From Mycobacterium interjectum (GTDB lineage: Bacteria; Actinomycetota; Actinomycetes; Mycobacteriales; Mycobacteriaceae), in the NCBI RefSeq assembly GCF_900078675.2, contig NZ_LT546237.1:1032708-1096707 (forward strand): 64,000 bases of DNA, in the 5' to 3' direction. The notes under the pieces are model-generated. The model ran no database searches. It was not told where the DNA came from and saw only the letters and a program-made list of their open reading frames with translations. Shown piece after piece: positions 53,247-61,632 of the stretch (positions within the stretch are counted from its first letter, which is position 1; each line of letters begins with the position of its first letter). Position numbers and translations under genes: made by a program.

Positions 53247-54557
53247 TCATCGGGCACCCGCTTTGGTGGCGGCGAGCTGGCACCAATAGCAGGGCTTCGG
53301 TTGGTCGGTGCATACACAGCCGAGACGGCGATAGTCACCGGGTTGGGTAGGGGGGTCTGTGTTAACTCGGTGCACTTGGTGATCCCGGTGAACTTGGCTA
53401 TGTGCGCCGGGTTCGCCAGGTTTGCCGGGTGCACCGGGTTCATTAGGGCCTATGCCAAGCCGGTGCCATGTCGGTTCAAGGCTGGCGTAGAGGTACCCGC
53501 GCGGTCCGCGGCCACCGGGCCGCACGCTGGTCACTTTTGATGCCTGCGCGATCAACCGGCCAAACCTCGTCTCCGTCAAGGGTTTGCCGTACGGGCTGGC
53601 GATCCCCCAATAGTCGGGGTTGTGGCGGATCAGATAGTCAACCAGAAGCCTTGTCGCAGCAAAGTCGAACGGGGTTTTGTCCTCGTATGTCGGCCAGACC
53701 TCGCGTATATCGGTCAGGGCAACGATGCCCGGAGGCAACGACCGTAACCCGGCCTCGCGTTCGGCTTCGTCTTCGTCAAGGCCGCGCCGGATCAGGGCGT
53801 CGCATACGGCGGGCCACCGGCCGCCGGCTGCTACGGCGATCCTTTTGAGTGGACGCCACTTCTCCTTGGCCCGACCAATACAGCCATGAGGTAGGGCCAC
53901 CACCATGCCCGCGACGTTCCCGCGGATACCCTCGCACCAATCCACGATGCGGTCGTGTAAATCCCTGGCCTCGCCGCCGACGTACTCCCAATCGGAATCC
54001 TCAACCACCCCAGCCAGATCGGGCATCAGCAGGATTCGGATGGTGCGTTGCATTGTGTCGTCAGGTAGGTGTGGGGAGTTCCCGGCCAGCACGACCGGGG
54101 CGAAGACGCTCATCCGGCAGGTGTCCCACCCGCCGCCCTTCGTGGGCACCAGCACCGGGCGGGTGGCGCCGAAACGGTATCCAGTGTTGACGATGCTGAT
54201 TAAGTCCTCGACATTAGGCCGATCTGGTCGCAATGACCTGTGGACCTCATCAACCAGGATGGTGTGGATGCCGCTTTGCAAGAGCCGCGGCAACAGCGCG
54301 GGCGATGTGAGGGACGCGACTTGCTCGCCTGCGCAACACAACCGGGAGAAGTGTTCCAGCAAGGTCGTCTTGCCGCTACCCGGCATGGTTGAGTCGAGTA
54401 GAAGCCGGGGCGTGGTGAAGCATTCTCGGACCAGGTGGGTGTGCACCGTCCACAGCGCCATCAGCGCAAGGTCTTCGGTCTCGGTCGGGAGTATGAAGCG
54501 ACCGAACCAGGTCTCCAACTCGTCGAGCAGCTCGTCGCCGTAGATTTCCTCGGTCAT
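53247..54557 (-). CDS. DUF3631 helicase/primase-like ATPase
   Basis: 436-residue phage replication ATPase. Walker A is PGSGKTT, Walker B ILVDEVHRS, then the family's LVPTKGGGWDTCRMSVFAPV and APVVLAGNSPHLPDD. The DUF3631 domain follows (RIAVAAGGRWPAVCDALIRR). A C-terminal linker of Pro/Gly/Glu repeats ends in a cysteine cluster (C-V-C, C-Y-W-C) that may bind zinc. The start ATG 54557 overlaps the DnaB-N gene by four bases. The protein corresponds to the primase/helicase of small actinobacterial prophages such as phiRv2. It would replicate the excised island. Confidence 0.8.
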   Translation of the reverse strand: MTEEIYGDELLDELETWFGRFILPTETEDLALMALWTVHTHLVRECFTTPRLLLDSTMPGSGKTTLLEHFSRLCCAGEQVASLTSPALLPRLLQSGIHTILVDEVHRSLRPDRPNVEDLISIVNTGYRFGATRPVLVPTKGGGWDTCRMSVFAPVVLAGNSPHLPDDTMQRTIRILLMPDLAGVVEDSDWEYVGGEARDLHDRIVDWCEGIRGNVAGMVVALPHGCIGRAKEKWRPLKRIAVAAGGRWPAVCDALIRRGLDEDEAEREAGLRSLPPGIVALTDIREVWPTYEDKTPFDFAATRLLVDYLIRHNPDYWGIASPYGKPLTETRFGRLIAQASKVTSVRPGGRGPRGYLYASLEPTWHRLGIGPNEPGAPGKPGEPGAHSQVHRDHQVHRVNTDPPTQPGDYRRLGCVCTDQPKPCYWCQLAATKAGAR

Positions 54558-55033
54558 CGTTCCTCGCCTCGCAATCGGGCGAGCCGGTGCGCGGTGTCGG
54601 TGACCGTGGCGGCGACTTGCGCGGCCAGTGGCGCGAGTTCGGCCTCGGTTGCCGAACGGGAAGCGGAACGCAAAGCGGTGCCACCGGATTCGACACGGCG
54701 GCGGAGTGCCTTCGCGACCACCGCGGCGGCATACTCCCGCGACGACTCCGGGCACGCACCGGACGCGACGGCATCCGCTACTGCCTTAAAGGTGGATCGG
54801 CGGGCACCCGTGCGGATCAGCTCATCGAGCACCAGTTGCGGACTGACCGGCTTACCCGCGTGGTGGAGTCGCCGAATCACGCTAAGTACGACCGCCGCTT
54901 GAGGATCAGTGATGTCGTCGTCGTGCACAAGGTCCAGCACGTCGGACGGATCGGACCACAGCAACGCACCAATGAACACCATGGCCGCGTCGGGAAGTGT
55001 GCCGATGTGTCGTAGGTTGACGGTAGGATTCAT
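54554..55033 (-). CDS. DnaB N-terminal-domain-like protein
   Basis: 159-residue protein resembling the N-terminal domain of DnaB helicases: DAAMVFIGALLWSDPSDVLD, then VVLSVIRRLHHAGKPVSPQL and the helix ESSREYAAAVVAKALRRRV. The ATPase domain is absent; the next gene supplies an ATPase. Together they may form a split primosome part for island replication. Coupled to the DUF3631 gene by overlap. Confidence 0.65.
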   Translation of the reverse strand: MNPTVNLRHIGTLPDAAMVFIGALLWSDPSDVLDLVHDDDITDPQAAVVLSVIRRLHHAGKPVSPQLVLDELIRTGARRSTFKAVADAVASGACPESSREYAAAVVAKALRRRVESGGTALRSASRSATEAELAPLAAQVAATVTDTAHRLARLRGEER

Positions 55034-55099
55034 GATGGCTTTCGACAGAGGGTCACATGACGGTCCCGGCCAGCGCGCCGGGATTCGTCGTCTCAGTGG

Positions 55100-55318
55100 T
55101 TAGTCGGGATGTGCTGCGCTACGGAGTCTTTCGACGTAGGCGTATAGGGACTCCGCGACGACGAACGAACGCCGCCCGATGTTCACTCGCTCAAGCTCGC
55201 GGTCGTTGATGAGTTGGCAATAGGTGGTGTCGCCGATGCCGCCGAGGATGCGCTTGACGTCTGGCCGCGGGATGAGGAGCCGGTCGTCGGTCTCGGGTGA
55301 GACTGTCATCGTGTCCAC
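55100..55318 (-). CDS. excisionase-like helix-turn-helix protein
   Basis: 72-residue winged-helix protein of the excisionase/MerR-like group: LIPRPDVKRILGGIGDTTYC then IGRRSFVVAESLYAYVERLR. Such proteins bind attachment arms and turn integrase toward excision. It is the first gene of the minus-strand replication-capsid operon and is divergent from the 55441 gene and integrase. Confidence 0.75.
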   Translation of the reverse strand: MDTMTVSPETDDRLLIPRPDVKRILGGIGDTTYCQLINDRELERVNIGRRSFVVAESLYAYVERLRSAAHPD

Positions 55319-55440
55319 ACTTTCCTTCGCTGGTGACCGCCATGTTTTCGGCGGTCATTGACAACAGTGGCACATGCCATAGATGATGTGAAGATGACAG
55401 TAAGCGACTTCCTGGTGGCACATCGGGAGCGCGCGGCACT
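55319..55440. promoter_or_regulatory. divergent promoter region of the island
   Basis: A 120-base gap between the leftward excisionase operon and the rightward integrase operon. It has direct copies of GTGGCACAT (near 55368 and 55414), which may be operator sites for one of the island regulators. No repressor gene other than the two HTH proteins is seen. Confidence 0.45.
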
Positions 55441-55992
55441 ATGACCTGGTTCCGCGGCCCCTACGAGTTGCCCGATGGCGGCATGGTGAACATCGAGGAC
55501 GCCGAGTTGGTCCCGATGGGCGACGTGTACGCCTACCGGCGACTGACGTACACACATCGCGGCGACGGCGAACGGCCCGCGTGCCAAGTGACTTTCGAGG
55601 TCCGCGACGGCGTGCCGGTGTGCACGTACTTCGCCCTGTCCGCAATAGCCGACGAGAGCGCCGTCCGGCCAAGGTATTTAAAGGAATTTCCGCTAGACGC
55701 GGTGCGGAATGACATGTACGGCTACGTCGGCGTGTTCACGCGGGAGCCGGGCGGCGGTCTGGTCTCGAAACTCGGGCGGGCATCACGCGAACGCACCCGC
55801 GGCCAGGTCGAGCAAGCTGCGAAGCGGCGCAAGGTCACACCTGAGTTATTGAAGAAGGTCGCCAGCGTGCACCGCGCAGCTGGTCCCGGTGCGCGCATTG
55901 ATGCCGTCCGCGGCGCATTCACGGTGTCAACACGGACGGCGTTGAGGTACATCGCCGCGGCGAAGGAGATGGGATTGATCGACGATGAGTAA
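55441..55992 (+). CDS. island protein with C-terminal HTH, upstream of integrase
   Basis: 183 residues from the ATG at 55441. The N-terminal half is beta-rich and of unknown family (TWFRGPYELPDGGMVNIED, CQVTFEVRDGVPVCTYFAL). The C-terminal part is helix-turn-helix-like (GARIDAVRGAFTVSTRTALR then YIAAAKEMGLI). I recall relatives beside integrases in mycobacterial prophages. Its stop lies eight bases into the integrase gene, so it is co-translated and may regulate the divergent operon or assist recombination. Confidence 0.65.
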   Translation: MTWFRGPYELPDGGMVNIEDAELVPMGDVYAYRRLTYTHRGDGERPACQVTFEVRDGVPVCTYFALSAIADESAVRPRYLKEFPLDAVRNDMYGYVGVFTREPGGGLVSKLGRASRERTRGQVEQAAKRRKVTPELLKKVASVHRAAGPGARIDAVRGAFTVSTRTALRYIAAAKEMGLIDDE

Positions 55993-57124
55993 GCGGGCGT
56001 CTGGTGAAGGGAGTGTGCGTCAGCGCGCCGATGGGCGGTGGGAAGCGCGGTTGAGTTATGTGGACCCGGCGACCGGGCGGCGCAAGTCGCAATCGTTCTA
56101 CGGTCCGACCGCGGAAGCGGTGCGCGCAAAGCTGGACACCGCCCGCGACAGGGTGAAAGTGGAGGCTCCGCTGCGTGATTCGACGATGCGGCTCGCGGAC
56201 TGGATCGAGCACTGGTCGGAGACCACGCTGGAAGCGTCCGACCGCAAGGAATCGACCAAGGCGTTGTACAAGGCATTGGCGCGAAAGCACCTGGTAGCGG
56301 CCCCGTTTGGTGACACGCGGCTGGACAAGCTCCGCAAGTCTGACATCGAGGGGTTACTGGTCGGGCTCCGCAAGCGCGGCCTATCCGATAGCACGAGGCG
56401 TCAGGTCTACACCATTCTGAGGACCGTCCTCGCCGACGCGAAGCTTGACAACCTAATCGCCGACAACGCGGCCACCCGAACGCCGCGACCGCGAGTCGAG
56501 CGTACCGAGGCGCGCTACCTCGACGCCGGTCAGGTGACCGCGGTCCTCAACGCCGCGGCGGGACTCCGGTATCACCCGGTGCTCGTGCTGATCGCCGCGA
56601 CCGGGCTACGCCGCGGCGAAGCGTGCGCGCTGAAGTGGAAGCACGTCAACCTGGACGACGGGTCGCTTCGGGTCGAGGGCACCCTGGCGCGCGTCGGCGG
56701 TCGGCTCGACATCACCCCACCCAAGTCGCCCCGGTCCCGTCGCACGGTGCCGCTGTCGCCCGCGGTGGTGTCCATGCTCAAGAAGCACCGCACCGCCCAG
56801 AAGGAGGAGCGGCTGCTGGCGGGGGAGCACTGGACCGATCACGGTCTGGTCTTTTGCACCGAGTTCGGCACCCCGGTCGAGCCGCGCAACATCTTGCGGA
56901 CCATCGAGACCGCGGCGGCGAAGGCGGGCGTCGAGGGAGTCGGCGTGCACACCCTCCGTCACTCCGCGGCGGTGGCGTTGCTTGAGGCCGGTGTGCACAT
57001 CAAGGCCGTCGCCGACCTCCTCGGTCACTCGTCCATCAGCATCACCGGCGATATTTACGGGCACTCCTCGGACGCGGCCACCAGGGCCGCGATTGACGGC
57101 CTGTCGGGCACTCTCGGATTATGA
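55985..57124 (+). CDS. int: tyrosine site-specific integrase of the island
   Basis: 379-residue tyrosine recombinase. The N-terminal arm-binding domain is GEGSVRQRADGRWEARLSYV, followed by a core-binding domain (LADWIEHWSETTLEASDRKE). The catalytic residues are R in ATGLRRGEA, H-x-x-R in HTLRHSA, H in GHSS and the tyrosine in GDIYGH. It is intact and lies 140 bases from the right attachment repeat, the normal position for an integrase that uses that site. Confidence 0.93.
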   Translation: MSKRASGEGSVRQRADGRWEARLSYVDPATGRRKSQSFYGPTAEAVRAKLDTARDRVKVEAPLRDSTMRLADWIEHWSETTLEASDRKESTKALYKALARKHLVAAPFGDTRLDKLRKSDIEGLLVGLRKRGLSDSTRRQVYTILRTVLADAKLDNLIADNAATRTPRPRVERTEARYLDAGQVTAVLNAAAGLRYHPVLVLIAATGLRRGEACALKWKHVNLDDGSLRVEGTLARVGGRLDITPPKSPRSRRTVPLSPAVVSMLKKHRTAQKEERLLAGEHWTDHGLVFCTEFGTPVEPRNILRTIETAAAKAGVEGVGVHTLRHSAAVALLEAGVHIKAVADLLGHSSISITGDIYGHSSDAATRAAIDGLSGTLGL

Positions 57125-57138
57125 GTGTTTGCTGGGTT

Positions 57139-57159
57139 GACCCAAACGGTGACCCAAAC
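57139..57159 (+). promoter_or_regulatory. candidate integrase arm-type sites, right
   Basis: GACCCAAAC at 57139 and again at 57151, 12 bases apart, between integrase and attR. The second extends to GACCCAAACCAGC, the same 13 bases as at 44789-44801 near attL. Confidence 0.45.
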
Positions 57160-57264
57160 CAGCGTCATTTTCGTGGGTATCCGCTCATTCTCGCTGAGTC
57201 GATATTCGGTTGGGGGCCAACGGATTACGGGTCTCAGCGAAGGCCCGCGAAGGTGCCGGATTAA

Positions 57265-57308
57265 CCTGGGGGTCAAGTGGTCGCAGGTTCAAATCCTGTC
57301 AGCCCGAC
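57265..57308 (+). repeat. right attachment repeat of island (tRNA-Pro 3' half)
   Basis: Identical in 44 bases to 44682-44725. It is followed by CA, so the tRNA sequence here runs to CCGACCA. As on the left, the 5' half of the tRNA is missing. Confidence 0.85.
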
Positions 57309-57348
57309 CAAGCAGAAACGGCTTTCACCTGCGACGAAGGAATGCTCG

Positions 57349-57732
57349 TCAAGACGAAATGACCCGCAGTTGGGGACCATTTGGGAACCACAAGTGCCGG
57401 GAGAGCAAGTCTCCATCGTTAGTCACGGAATGCCGGTCGGGGTGCAGATAACGCTGGGTCGTAGTTAGCGTGCCGTGGCCTGCGATTTTTCGGAGAGTGT
57501 GCACTGGCATGCCGGCATCGGCCATCCAGGTCAGTCCGGTATGCCGTAGGCGGTGCCGCTTCAGATGTTCATATCCCAGTTCGGCGACCACGTCGTCCCA
57601 TGATGTGGCGTCGCGCAGGGTAGCTGTGGTGATGCGACCGCCCTTCGGGCCGGTGAACAGTCGAGCATCTGCTTCATTGCCTGCTAGCTCGATGCGCCGG
57701 TTAACAAGGTCGCGGATCGGTCGATCAAGAAA
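57349..57732 (-). pseudogene. tyrosine integrase, C-terminal remnant
   Basis: In frame from a stop at 57733 the sequence reads LDRPIRDLVNRRIELAGNEA, LFTGPKGGRI, then the catalytic box HRLRHTGLTWMADAGMPVHT, GHGTLTTTQRYLHPD with the active tyrosine, and a stop at 57349. The arm- and core-binding domains and the first catalytic arginine are gone. It lies 40 bases outside the right attachment repeat, so it probably belonged to an older element that used the same tRNA-Pro site. Confidence 0.75.
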
Positions 57733-58024
57733 TTAGGCGTCCGAAACAACAGCCGGGTCAATCCGGCCGGCGGTCGAACATTCTTGATTCTCTTAATGAT
57801 TGGTTTCTTTCGTTTCGCCGCCACGTACTCGACGCCAACGCTTGATCGACCGTAGTGGCTGCTGGGCTGCCCGTCTTCAACCACGCCACTGACGCCGGCG
57901 CGCTGAAAGGCCTGCCGACCCAAACCGCCTGGCCGAGGGCCTAGCTATAGCTAGTACGGCGCTCCGATAGGGCTCGGCGAGCACCCCGCGCGATATCCGA
58001 TGAGCTGTGAAAGCCGTTGGAGGG
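57733..58024. other. non-coding interval
   Basis: About 290 bases between the integrase remnant and the end of the ATPase gene. AT content is locally raised near 57780-57820. No gene or repeat is seen. Confidence 0.5.
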
Positions 58025-60487
58025 TTATCCCGGGGCGACCGGGGCGGCCGAAGGGGCAGCTTCGGTGGTTGATCGCTGGGCCGGCTTGCCCGGGTGTCGG
58101 TCCAGCCACCAGTTGGTGGCGAGTTTGACGCGGTCTTCGATCAGGAACCAGAACAGTGCATAGGCCCAGACCACGCCCGCTAGGCCCCATCCGAGCGGTG
58201 TCATCAGTGCGCCGTAGACCGCGATCAGGGTGGCGATGGTTTGGGTTCCGATGACCGCGGCAAGCAGTATCGGTGCGGGTGCGGGTCGTGACCAGAACGG
58301 GCCGCGGGTGCGGGTGACGAAGATGGTCAGGTGCCCCGATACTGACAGTTTGAGGTAGATCAGGGTGCGGATGCCGTGGTGCAGGCCGAAGACTTTGTCG
58401 GCGAGGGCCAACAGCAGAAATGTTTCGGCCACGCCCATCAGCCCCAGGGCGGTTGCCAGGATGAGCACGCCGCGCATGTCCCAGGCAGCGGGCTTGGCTG
58501 AGCCGCGGACGTTGTCGTAGGCGATGCTCAGGATGGCGCCGTCGTTGAGCAGCGCGAGAAATACGATCATCACGGCGGTGACCGGGAAGAAGTTCATGAT
58601 CACGATGGCCAGCGTGATCAGCAGCAGCACGCGGATCGTTTCGGCGATGCGGTAGGTTGCGTAGCTGGTCATCCGGGCAAAGATTTCACGGGCCTGGCGG
58701 ATGGCGGCCACGATCACCGACAGCCCTGCGGATAGCAGCACCACGTCGGCGGCGGCGCGTGCGGCGTCGGTGGCTCCGGCCACGGCGATCCCGGCGTCGG
58801 CTTGTTTGAGCGCGGGAGCGTCGTTGACCCCGTCACCGGTCATACCGACGATGTGGCCGCGGGCTTGTAGCAGCCGCACGATGCGGTACTTGTGTTCGGG
58901 GAACACCTGGGCGAACCCGTCAACTGTCTCGACCCGAGCACCCAACGCACCATCGTCTTCGTGGGTGTCGAGTGCCGCGGCGTCGAGGATGCGATCGCCC
59001 AGCCCGACCTGGCGGGCGATCTGTTTGCCGATGGCGACCTGGTCGCCGGTCACCATTTTGACGTCGATGCCCTGCTGGCGCGCGGCGGTGATGGTGGCTG
59101 CCGAGTCGTCGCGGGGTGGGTCGGCCAGCGCGAGCACCCCCAATAGCCGCCAGGGTCCGTCGGCGTCGGCGCGGGCGACCCCCAGTGACCGGTGACCATG
59201 GCTGGCGAATGCTTGCACCACAGCGGCGACTTCCGTCGCGGCGCCGTCCTGGTTGCACAGGGCGGCGATCACCTGCGGGGCGCCCTTGCTGACCCGGAAG
59301 AGTTGCCCGTCGGGGGCTTGCAGGGTCGCTTCGGTGCGTTTGACCACCGGATCAAACGGCGCGAAATGCTGCACCCGCACGGCGGGAACTTGCTCGGCCA
59401 CGGCCAGGATGGCCAGATCGATCGGGTCGTGATCCTCGGCGCGCGAGGCCAGCGCCGCCGCGGCGAGCAACTGCTGATCGGCGACCCCGGGCGCGTTCCA
59501 ACGGTCGGCCAGCGCGAGCCGGTTCTGGGTCAGGGTGCCGGTCTTATCCGAGCACAACACGTCAATGCCGCCGAGTTCCTCGACGGCGGGCAGGTGGCTG
59601 ACCACCGCCTGCTGGTGGGCCAACTTGCGCGCCCCCACCGCCATCGTGACCGACAGCACCGCCGGCAGCGCCACCGGAACCGAGGCGATGGTGACGACCA
59701 GCGCGAACTCGAGTGTCTGCAGCACCGGGTTGCCCCGGATCAACGAGACCACCACGGTCAAAGTCACCAACACCGCCGCAATCACGATCAGGTAGTTGCC
59801 GATGCGCAGCACCGCGCGCTGAAAGTGGCTGACCGTGCCTGCGGTCTCCACCAGGGCAGTGGTTTCCCCCATATACGAGGACGCACCAGTGGCGTAGACG
59901 ACCGCGTCGCCCTCACCGCGCACCAGCACCGACCCCGAATACAGCGCCTCCCCGATACCGCGGGTGACCGCCAACGATTCCCCGGTCAGCGCGGATTGAT
60001 CCACCTCCAGCGACACCTCGTCGAGCACCCGCAGATCGGCGGGCATCACATCACCCAAGCGAATCCGCACCACGTCACCGGGCACCAGTTCGCGCACCGC
60101 CACCGTCACCCATGTCCCGTCGCGCAACGCCCGCGCCGACGCCGCGAGCCGCTGTTTGAGCGCGGCGATCGCATTGGCCGCCTGGTGCTCCTCGACGAAG
60201 GCCACCAACCCGTTCATCGCCAGCAGGGCCCCGATGATGATCGCGTCGGTCCAGTGCCTCACCAGCAGCGACAACACCAGCGCGACCTCGATCATCCACG
60301 GGATCGGCGCCCAGAAATAGCCCAGGAACGCCAGCACCGGGTTGCGGTGCTTCTCGGCGATCTCGTTGGGCCCATACCGCGCCAACCGCGATTGCGCCTG
60401 TGTTGAGGTCAGTCCTTGCGCCGAACTGTCCAGCTCTGTCAATAGCTCAGGCAGCGGAACCGCCTTCAAATCGACTGTGTCGGCCAC
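58025..60487 (-). CDS. P3A-type (plasma-membrane H+) P-type ATPase
   Basis: 820-residue P-type ATPase of the fungal/plant proton-pump type. An N-terminal cation-ATPase domain (SRLARYGPNEIAEKHRNPV) comes first, then helices M1-M2, the actuator TGES, M4 with SVPVALPAVLSV, and the phosphorylation site DKTGTLTQN. The nucleotide domain has KGAPQ, then MVTGDQ and GDGVNDAPALKQAD, and six C-terminal helices follow. The P3A type is told by M4 and by the absence of CPx or cation-binding motifs of the metal or calcium classes. The GTG at 60487 has GGAGGAGG upstream. It would pump protons out to maintain pH or potential under stress. Confidence 0.9.
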   Translation of the reverse strand: MADTVDLKAVPLPELLTELDSSAQGLTSTQAQSRLARYGPNEIAEKHRNPVLAFLGYFWAPIPWMIEVALVLSLLVRHWTDAIIIGALLAMNGLVAFVEEHQAANAIAALKQRLAASARALRDGTWVTVAVRELVPGDVVRIRLGDVMPADLRVLDEVSLEVDQSALTGESLAVTRGIGEALYSGSVLVRGEGDAVVYATGASSYMGETTALVETAGTVSHFQRAVLRIGNYLIVIAAVLVTLTVVVSLIRGNPVLQTLEFALVVTIASVPVALPAVLSVTMAVGARKLAHQQAVVSHLPAVEELGGIDVLCSDKTGTLTQNRLALADRWNAPGVADQQLLAAAALASRAEDHDPIDLAILAVAEQVPAVRVQHFAPFDPVVKRTEATLQAPDGQLFRVSKGAPQVIAALCNQDGAATEVAAVVQAFASHGHRSLGVARADADGPWRLLGVLALADPPRDDSAATITAARQQGIDVKMVTGDQVAIGKQIARQVGLGDRILDAAALDTHEDDGALGARVETVDGFAQVFPEHKYRIVRLLQARGHIVGMTGDGVNDAPALKQADAGIAVAGATDAARAAADVVLLSAGLSVIVAAIRQAREIFARMTSYATYRIAETIRVLLLITLAIVIMNFFPVTAVMIVFLALLNDGAILSIAYDNVRGSAKPAAWDMRGVLILATALGLMGVAETFLLLALADKVFGLHHGIRTLIYLKLSVSGHLTIFVTRTRGPFWSRPAPAPILLAAVIGTQTIATLIAVYGALMTPLGWGLAGVVWAYALFWFLIEDRVKLATNWWLDRHPGKPAQRSTTEAAPSAAPVAPG

Positions 60488-60831
60488 CGACCGTCCTCCT
60501 CCGAATGCAGTCCACGCGCCGACAGCCCGAAGCCATGCGCAACCCCGGTGTTCGCGGTTTCGATCGGCCCTCTATCTACGGTCGCAGAAGCACCCGCTCC
60601 GGTAAAGACGCATGGCGGTGGGGAAGCGCAACGTCGCTGTTCGGCCTGGGGTTGAACGCCCGCCTGGGCGAGCCTTCTTCGCGCCGCGGCTGACTCTCGA
60701 CGACGTCGTCGGCTTCGCCGCTTGCGTCCCGATACCGCCAGCGCGCCAACGCCTTCCAGCCGGACGCCCCGCCACCACTGCCGTCATTGCGGCGTGCCCC
60801 GGCGGGTTCATCTCGGATTTTGGCGCTGGGC
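60488..60831. other. non-coding interval
   Basis: About 340 bases upstream of the ATPase and behind the SpoIIAA-like gene, with no supportable gene. It must hold the ATPase promoter if the two genes are separately transcribed. No clear DosR-type box was seen in it. Confidence 0.4.
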
Positions 60832-61203
60832 TCAGCCTTGGGTTTGAGCAATCCATTCGCGCGCTTGCCCGGCGTCAGCGGTCGGGAACACACGAAATTC
60901 CCCGGGCATCAGGAAGCTGAATAGTTTCACGGTGTGGTTAATCCATTCGACGTCGCTGACGACCGCAAAACGTTCCCACCGCAGGAAGTGGCTGAAGCCA
61001 ACTTTGGTGTCCTCCCACACAGCGCCCGGATCGACGCCGCCGAAATCCGCAGCAATCTCATAGTAGATCCGCACCTTTTCGTGCCGCTTCAGTTTTTCGT
61101 CGATATCCGGTATCAACACCGTCTCATAATCAGTCTTCGTGACATGCCTGTGGCATGCATACGCCGCGATATTGTCACCGAATCCTTCCAACACTTCGAT
61201 CAT
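60832..61203 (-). CDS. SpoIIAA-like (STAS fold) protein
   Basis: 123 residues from ATG 61203 behind GAGGAGG. The pattern (MIEVLEGFGDNIAAYACHRH, VTKTDYETVLIPDIDEKL, KVRIYYEIAADFGGVDPGAV, HFLRWERFAVVSDVEWINH, ending FRVFPTADAGQAREWI) is that of the SpoIIAA-like family. These are small STAS-fold proteins found in stress contexts and thought to bind a lipid or membrane. Its exact role is unknown. It is divergent from the stress-protein gene. Confidence 0.8.
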   Translation of the reverse strand: MIEVLEGFGDNIAAYACHRHVTKTDYETVLIPDIDEKLKRHEKVRIYYEIAADFGGVDPGAVWEDTKVGFSHFLRWERFAVVSDVEWINHTVKLFSFLMPGEFRVFPTADAGQAREWIAQTQG

Positions 61204-61516
61204 TGGTCCTCCTCGAAAGCCGATCACTTCGTCGGCAGTTGCATTGTCGGCCCAGTTCCTTGCCGAGCGCGGCACGGCGATCCCGTGCGACTCACCGGTG
61301 AGCAGCACGACCGACCGGTCGCGCCCACGTATGCGGTGAGCGCCGATTCTGCTGGCCACGGTCGCGCGACCATGCTCTCGGTAGCCGCTCGGGATTGCCA
61401 GGGTCGAAGGTCACTACACCCGACGACCGATGCGCCAAGAGCTCCAGAGATCCGTTGGGCCCGTCGCGGCGGCCCTGCACTACGGCCGCCGTCCCCGGTA
61501 CCAGTGCCCGTGGGTT

Positions 61517-61531
61517 AGGGACCAACGCCCC
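61517..61531 (+). promoter_or_regulatory. DosR-box-like sequence
   Basis: AGGGACCAACGCCCC fits the core of the mycobacterial DosR site (GGGAC, four bases, G-x-CCC). It is about 100 bases upstream of the universal stress protein start and could serve hypoxic induction of that gene and perhaps the divergent SpoIIAA-like gene. Confidence 0.45.
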
Positions 61532-61632
61532 CTGCCCTGACGGCGATGGTTGCCTAATGTCAGCAGGTATCCGGCAACGGCTCGTCTGCCCACGACATGC
61601 GTTACCGATGCGCTCGAAAAAGGAGAATCCGT

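Noticed and set aside
59192-60406. 404-codon open frame on the plus strand
   Set aside because: It lies antisense within the P-type ATPase gene; its His/Arg-rich composition is the mirror of GC-rich coding sequence and it has no family features.
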